Assembly (NCBI GenBank): GCA_030618945.1 | Contig: JAUXCI010000063.1 | Location: forward strand, 1 to 10,700 | DNA from: Flavobacteriaceae bacterium | GTDB taxonomy: Bacteria; Bacteroidota; Bacteroidia; Flavobacteriales; Flavobacteriaceae | DNA length: 10,700 nucleotides | Direction of reading: 5' to 3' | Shown: in pieces, positions 6,886 to 10,700 of the stretch | Position numbering within the stretch: position 1 is the first letter of the stretch | Layout: each line of letters opens with the position of its first letter | Made by a program: the position numbers and the translations under genes | The notes under the pieces: model-generated | Seen by the model: the letters and a program-made list of their open reading frames with translations, nothing else | Database searches by the model: none | What the model was told of the DNA's origin: nothing

Positions 6886-8619
6886 ATGGGAAACAGAATA
6901 GTTGTAGATCCAGTAACAAGGATTGAAGGACATTTAAGAATAGAAGCTGAAATTAAAGACGGTAAAATAGTTGACGCTTACAGTTCAAGTACCATGGTAC
7001 GAGGATTAGAGAATATAGTTAAAGGAAGAGATCCACGAGATGTTTGGGCCTTTGTACAAAGAACATGCGGGGTTTGCACTACTGTTCATGCCATCAGTTC
7101 AGTAAGGGCCGTGGAAGACGCTTTAAATATTGCGGTTCCGCCAAATGCTGAAATGGTTCGAAATATCATGGAAGGCGCATTATATATGCATGATCATGCT
7201 GTCCATTTTTATCATCTGCACGCCTTGGATTGGGTTGATGTAGTCAATGCACTTAGCGCCGATCCTGTGGAAACTTCAAAAATTGCCCAAAGTATTTCGA
7301 AATGGCCTAAAAGCTCACCAGGGTATTTCAGTGATATTCAAAAGCGAATTCAAAAGTTTGTAGATAGTGGTCAACTAGGAATATTTGCCAATGGCTATTG
7401 GGGTCATCCTCAAATGAAATTACCTGCAGCCGTAAACCTCTTGGGAGTGGCCCATTATTTAGAGGCTTTGGAATGGCAAAAAGAAATAGTAAAAGTACAT
7501 ACCATACTAGGAGGTAAGAACCCACATCCAAATTATCTGGTTGGTGGAATGGCTTGTGCCATAAATGAAAATAGTACAGGAGGATTAAATGCCGAAAGAC
7601 TTTCGCACGTAGGGAAATTGTTAAAACAAGGAAAAGATTTTATTGAACAGGTTTATATTCCTGATCTTTTGGCTATAGCTTCATTTTATAAAGACTGGGG
7701 AGCTATCGGACAAGGGGTTGGAAATTATATGTCGTTTGGAGATTTCCCAACAAATGGTTATGGAGATCCAAGTAGTTTTAAATTCCAACCAGGTGTAATT
7801 TTGGATAGAGATTTGAGCAAAATTCATGATGTTGATCATCGTAATGGAGATATTGAAGAATTTGTCAACAATTCATGGTACGACAATTATAAAGAAGGAG
7901 CCGATACAGGAAGACACCCTTGGGAAGGCGAAACAAATATCAAATATTCAGGACCACAACCACCCTATGAGCAATTAGACGTTGAGCAAAAATACAGCTT
8001 TATCAAAACTCCAAGATGGAAAGGAAAAGCAATGGAAGTAGGTCCGCTATCAAGACTATTAATAGGTTATGGTAGAGGGAACAAGGAAATCCAGGATGCA
8101 GTTAACGGTGCATTAAGTCATTTAAATGTTCCTGTAGAAGCCTTATTCTCAACCTTGGGAAGAACGGCTGCCCGTGGGATAGAATCTCAATTGGTAGCTA
8201 ACTGGACATTAGAATTCTATGATCAATTACTCAGTAATATTAAAAATGGGGATACGCGAATGGCTAACATGGAATCATGGGAACCTTCAACCTGGCCTGC
8301 TGAAGCAAAAGGTGTTGGCTTTACCGAGGCACCTCGTGGAGCATTGGCACATTGGATCAAAATTAAAGATGGTAAAACTGAGAATTATCAGCAGGTAGTA
8401 CCTACTACCTGGAATGCCTCTCCGAGAGATCCTAGCGGTCAGATGTCAGCCTATGAATCAGCATTGATTGGTACACCTGTTGCAGATCCTGAATTACCAT
8501 TGGAGATTATTAGAACGGTACATTCATTTGACCCTTGCCTGGCATGTGCCGTGCATTTATATGATGAACATGGAAATCATATTTCTAAAGTAAGTAATGT
8601 TGGGAGTTGCGAGATCTAA
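6886..8619 (+). CDS. hyaB: Membrane-bound [NiFe]-hydrogenase large subunit HyaB (group 1)
   Basis: Periplasmic catalytic subunit that oxidises H2 and partners HyaA. The 577-residue protein has the L1 motif RIEGHLRIE near residue 12, the L2 motif RTCGVCTTVHA with nickel ligands C61 and C64, and the C-terminal motif DPCLACAVH with C551 and C554. RTCGVCT is typical of group 1 enzymes, in contrast to RLCGICP in the HoxH of this locus. Cleavage after H557 by HyaD would release a 20-residue peptide, somewhat longer than the roughly 15 residues I expect for this group, ending in GSCEI. The protein has no signal peptide, as expected, since it is co-exported with HyaA. The start lies six bases after the hyaA stop, so the pair is co-translated. 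Confidence 0.97.
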   Translation: MGNRIVVDPVTRIEGHLRIEAEIKDGKIVDAYSSSTMVRGLENIVKGRDPRDVWAFVQRTCGVCTTVHAISSVRAVEDALNIAVPPNAEMVRNIMEGALYMHDHAVHFYHLHALDWVDVVNALSADPVETSKIAQSISKWPKSSPGYFSDIQKRIQKFVDSGQLGIFANGYWGHPQMKLPAAVNLLGVAHYLEALEWQKEIVKVHTILGGKNPHPNYLVGGMACAINENSTGGLNAERLSHVGKLLKQGKDFIEQVYIPDLLAIASFYKDWGAIGQGVGNYMSFGDFPTNGYGDPSSFKFQPGVILDRDLSKIHDVDHRNGDIEEFVNNSWYDNYKEGADTGRHPWEGETNIKYSGPQPPYEQLDVEQKYSFIKTPRWKGKAMEVGPLSRLLIGYGRGNKEIQDAVNGALSHLNVPVEALFSTLGRTAARGIESQLVANWTLEFYDQLLSNIKNGDTRMANMESWEPSTWPAEAKGVGFTEAPRGALAHWIKIKDGKTENYQQVVPTTWNASPRDPSGQMSAYESALIGTPVADPELPLEIIRTVHSFDPCLACAVHLYDEHGNHISKVSNVGSCEI

Positions 8620-8636
8620 TTTTATGATAAAAAAAG

Positions 8637-9353
8637 ATGGATATAATTAGTAAAACATATGATTTTAAACGGGTATTGGTATGGGAATTACCTGTAAGAA
8701 TATTTCATTGGCTCAATGTATTGTGCATTACTGTTTTAGGGATTACGGGATTTATAATCGCCGATCCCCCCGCCTTGATGTCAAGCTCAGAAGCAATTGA
8801 TTCATATTGGTTTGGTACGGTAAGAATGATCCATTTTACCACGGCGTATATTTTTTTATTGAACTATATTGCCAGGGTTTATTGGGCATTCAGAGGTAAC
8901 TACTATTCAAACTGGAAAGCCTTCTTTCCTTTTTCCAAAAAAGCCTGGAACAATATAAAGCATGTTTTAAAAGTGGATATATTACTTCAAAATGAGGAAA
9001 AAGAAGTGCTTAAGAATGTTAGTATTGGTCATAATTATGTAGCCTCCTTGTCATACGTTGTTTTGTTTATATTAGCACTGGTTCAAATATTTACCGGTTT
9101 TGGTTTGTACGCTCCAACATCGGGTTGGTGGCTTCCCAAATTGTTTGCCTGGGTACCTTATTTTATAGGAGATGAGATCACTACAAGGCTTATACATCAT
9201 ATGTCTACCTGGTTATTTGTAATATTTACGCTGGTTCATGTTTACCTTGTATTTTATCACGATTGGTTAGAAGGCCGTGGAGAGTCCTCTGCAATGATCA
9301 GCGGCTATAAATTTGTAAGAAAAGAACGATTAAAAGACGGTGATCATATTTGA
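8637..9353 (+). CDS. hyaC: Hydrogenase cytochrome b subunit HyaC
   Basis: Di-heme b-type membrane protein that passes electrons from HyaA to the quinone pool. The 238 residues show four hydrophobic helices at about 20-42, 62-84, 133-156 and 186-208. Likely heme ligands are H24 in RIFHW, H66 in MIHFTTAY, H187 in RLIHHMS and H201 in LVHVYLVFYHDW; position and context fit the HyaC/CybH family. It follows hyaB after 17 bases, with an A-rich leader (AAAAAAAGATGG) rather than a clear Shine-Dalgarno. Its presence supports a respiratory uptake role for HyaAB. It is the last gene before a 144-base gap that contains a hairpin. Confidence 0.95.
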   Translation: MDIISKTYDFKRVLVWELPVRIFHWLNVLCITVLGITGFIIADPPALMSSSEAIDSYWFGTVRMIHFTTAYIFLLNYIARVYWAFRGNYYSNWKAFFPFSKKAWNNIKHVLKVDILLQNEEKEVLKNVSIGHNYVASLSYVVLFILALVQIFTGFGLYAPTSGWWLPKLFAWVPYFIGDEITTRLIHHMSTWLFVIFTLVHVYLVFYHDWLEGRGESSAMISGYKFVRKERLKDGDHI

Positions 9354-9375
9354 TTCGTGGGGAATTTGAATATGT

Positions 9376-9395
9376 TCATCATAAAGTTTTGATGA
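9376..9395. repeat. Small inverted repeat after hyaC
   Basis: TCATCA and TGATGA are perfect 6-base arms around an 8-base loop. It lies 22 bases after the hyaC stop. There is no T run directly after it, so it is a poor terminator. Its arms do not match the two palindromes before hoxF and hyaA. It may be a protein site, an mRNA-stabilising structure or chance. Confidence 0.25.
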
Positions 9396-9416
9396 GGTTA
9401 AAGTTAATTTTTGGAC

Positions 9417-9465
9417 TTGCCTCGGAAGTAATTCCTATTATATTTAAGAAATACTTTTGAGGCAA
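9417..9465 (+). terminator. Long hairpin in the hyaC-hyaD gap
   Basis: Bases 9417-9430 pair with 9452-9465 over 14 positions, with two G-T wobbles and no bulge, around a 21-base AT-rich loop. The outer part, TTGCCTC with GAGGCAA, is perfect. The T-rich stretch TCTATTTTTATT follows within two bases. This fits a full or partial intrinsic terminator after hyaABC, which would lower hyaD-hypF expression. The right arm also contains TACTTTTG, a consensus-like -7 element, so a promoter overlap is the main alternative. Confidence 0.5.
9452..9459 (+). promoter_or_regulatory. Possible -7 element for hyaD
   Basis: TACTTTTG is an exact match to the Bacteroidota -7 consensus TAnnTTTG and would place a transcript start near 9464, about 34 bases before hyaD. 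No TTTG is found at a usual -33 distance; the nearest is at 9410-9413. It lies inside the right arm of the hairpin at 9417-9465, so either reading or both may hold. Confidence 0.3.
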
Positions 9466-9497
9466 ATCTATTTTTATTAAATACTAAAAATTATATA

Positions 9498-10028
9498 ATG
9501 ATAAATGATAGAACCCCATTAGCCATTAGTAGTGATGCTTTCTTTTTTGAAAAAGATAAAACTGATTCTACGCTCATTTTAGGAATAGGAAATTACCTCA
9601 TGGGCGATGAAGGAGTTGGTGTCCATGTTATTCAACAAATGGCTGGTATGGATCTTCCAGATCATATAGATATTTTAGACGGTGGAACTGGAGGGTTTTT
9701 GCTACTTGGATGTTTCGAGGCTTATGCTCGTATCATTTTTGTTGATGCCACTATGGACGGAAAAAAGGAAGGGACTATTTCCCTTATTCAACCTAAATTC
9801 GCATCAGATTTTCCTTCGGCCTTAAGCGTTCATGATGTGGGGTTAAAAGACATGGTTGAAGCGGTTTATTTGATGGATACTAAACCAGAGATGAACCTGT
9901 TTACCATATCGATAAATGAGATGAAGCCCATGACAATTGATTTGTCTTTAAAAGTTGCGGAGTCTATTCCTTTAGTCATAAATCAAATCAAAGAGTTAGC
10001 CAAAGAAATGCAAGCTAAAATTGTATAA
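9498..10028 (+). CDS. hyaD: HyaD-like [NiFe]-hydrogenase maturation endopeptidase
   Basis: Cytoplasmic protease predicted to trim the C-terminal peptide of HyaB after nickel insertion. The 176-residue protein has the motif GIGNYLMGDEGVGVHV (29-44), DGGTGGF (61-67) and HDVGLKDM (112-119). E38, D83 and H112 are the expected nickel-contacting residues, in the form usual for group 1 proteases. The core begins near residue 25. The first 24 residues, rich in polar and charged side chains with an FFF run, extend beyond the usual start, and no later ATG fits without losing the first strand. The gene is separated from hyaC by 144 bases with a hairpin, whereas the rest of the operon is tightly packed. 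It differs clearly from HoxW (GDEG against RQDDG), in line with separate substrates. Confidence 0.94.
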   Translation: MINDRTPLAISSDAFFFEKDKTDSTLILGIGNYLMGDEGVGVHVIQQMAGMDLPDHIDILDGGTGGFLLLGCFEAYARIIFVDATMDGKKEGTISLIQPKFASDFPSALSVHDVGLKDMVEAVYLMDTKPEMNLFTISINEMKPMTIDLSLKVAESIPLVINQIKELAKEMQAKIV

Positions 10029-10036
10029 CTTAGCTT
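10012..10036 (+). terminator. Weak stem-loop over the hyaD stop codon
   Basis: AAGCTAA and TTAGCTT are perfect 7-base arms around an 11-base loop that contains the hyaD stop codon. The sequence after it is pyrimidine-rich (CACTTTCTCTATTTCT) but lacks a clean T run. It may act weakly or be chance; hypF starts only 28 bases further on and probably belongs to the same transcript. Confidence 0.2.
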
Positions 10037-10064
10037 CGGCACTTTCTCTATTTCTGGCTTGACA

Positions 10065-10700
10065 ATGCGTAAAACATATAGAATAATTATCAGCGGACGA
10101 GTTCAAGGCGTTGGTTTCAGACCCTTTGTATACGTCTCTGCAAAAGCTTTTGGCTTGGACGGTTACGTTACGAATAATGAGGAAGGCGTACTCATTATGG
10201 TAAGCGGATACAAAAAAAACATATTATCTTTTTATGACAAACTTGTAAAAGAGCCTCCACCTCTTGCTATGATTAAAAATCATAAAATTATAGAGATGGA
10301 GAAGGTTTTATTCAATGAGTTTGAGATTGTCAAAATAAATAATGGTGACAAATTGAATCTGGCGCTTACACCTGATTTTGGTCTTTGTGCTGCGTGTCGT
10401 GAAGAGATTGCCGATACCAATAATCGTCGGTATTTATACCCATTTACTACCTGTGTGAATTGTGGGCCGAGATGGGCCATTACCAAAACATTTCCTTTTG
10501 AACGGAATAATACCAGCCTGAATGAATTTGAGATGTGCGATACATGTCAAAAAGAATATGAGGATCCGTCAAACAGAAGATTTCATTCACAAACCAACAC
10601 ATGTAATTCGTGCGGAATTCAGCTCGTTCTAGAGACTTCAGCTGGAGAAATTTTAGAGATTGAAAGGAAATATTTCTTTGAAAAAATTAGTGATCTTTTA
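10065..10700 (+). CDS. hypF: Carbamoyltransferase HypF, N-terminal part (runs off the window)
   Basis: Maturation factor that uses carbamoyl phosphate to carbamoylate HypE, the first step towards the CN ligands of the active-site iron. The window holds 212 codons, open to the right edge, of a protein that is usually about 750 residues. Residues 3 to about 90 form the acylphosphatase domain with the motif GRVQGVGFRPFVY (11-23) and catalytic R19. Four CxxC pairs follow (C108/C111, C130/C133, C158/C161, C180/C183) with spacings of 18, 24 and 18 residues, exactly the HypF zinc-finger pattern. The YPF...CVNCGPR stretch is also typical. The YrdC-like and Kae1-like domains lie beyond the window. The start follows hyaD by 36 bases and is supported by the immediate acylphosphatase strand MRKTYRIIISG. 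Confidence 0.95.
   Translation, partial: MRKTYRIIISGRVQGVGFRPFVYVSAKAFGLDGYVTNNEEGVLIMVSGYKKNILSFYDKLVKEPPPLAMIKNHKIIEMEKVLFNEFEIVKINNGDKLNLALTPDFGLCAACREEIADTNNRRYLYPFTTCVNCGPRWAITKTFPFERNNTSLNEFEMCDTCQKEYEDPSNRRFHSQTNTCNSCGIQLVLETSAGEILEIERKYFFEKISDLL

Overview
The window is a compact [NiFe]-hydrogenase locus from an AT-rich bacterium, most likely a member of the Bacteroidota. Three things suggest this: AT-rich genes, few Shine-Dalgarno sequences, and putative promoters with the TAnnTTTR form of the Bacteroidota -7 element. The phylum is an inference from sequence style. Genus and species cannot be read from the window.

Layout. On the minus strand, from about 5590 down to 63, lie hypA, hoxF, a fused hoxU-hoxY gene, hoxH and hoxW. 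Together they encode a cytoplasmic NAD(P)-linked hydrogenase of the group 3d type, one nickel-delivery protein and the dedicated endopeptidase. On the plus strand, from 5743 to the right edge, lie hyaA, hyaB, hyaC, hyaD and the first 212 codons of hypF. These encode a membrane-bound, Tat-exported uptake hydrogenase with the six-cysteine proximal-cluster signature of O2-tolerant group 1d enzymes, its cytochrome b, its endopeptidase and a maturation factor for the CN ligands. The two arms diverge from the 5591-5742 intergenic region.

How the genes work together. HyaABC would pass electrons from periplasmic H2 to the quinone pool. HoxF, HoxUY and HoxH would couple cytoplasmic H2 oxidation to NAD(P)H formation, or run in reverse. 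HoxW and HyaD would each trim the C-terminus of their own large subunit. HypA and HypF would serve both enzymes. The remaining hyp genes (hypB, C, D, E) are not in the window and probably lie beyond the right edge or elsewhere.

The most notable points are: (1) hoxU and hoxY are fused into one 422-codon reading frame; (2) the NuoE-like domain of HoxF has lost most of the ligands of its [2Fe-2S] cluster; (3) two near-identical palindromes, ATGAY-N4-GTCAT, lie 21-22 bases from TAnnTTTA elements in front of hoxF, hypA and hyaA, which suggests one CRP/FNR-family regulator controls both hydrogenases; (4) a 14-bp hairpin overlaps a consensus-like -7 element between hyaC and hyaD.
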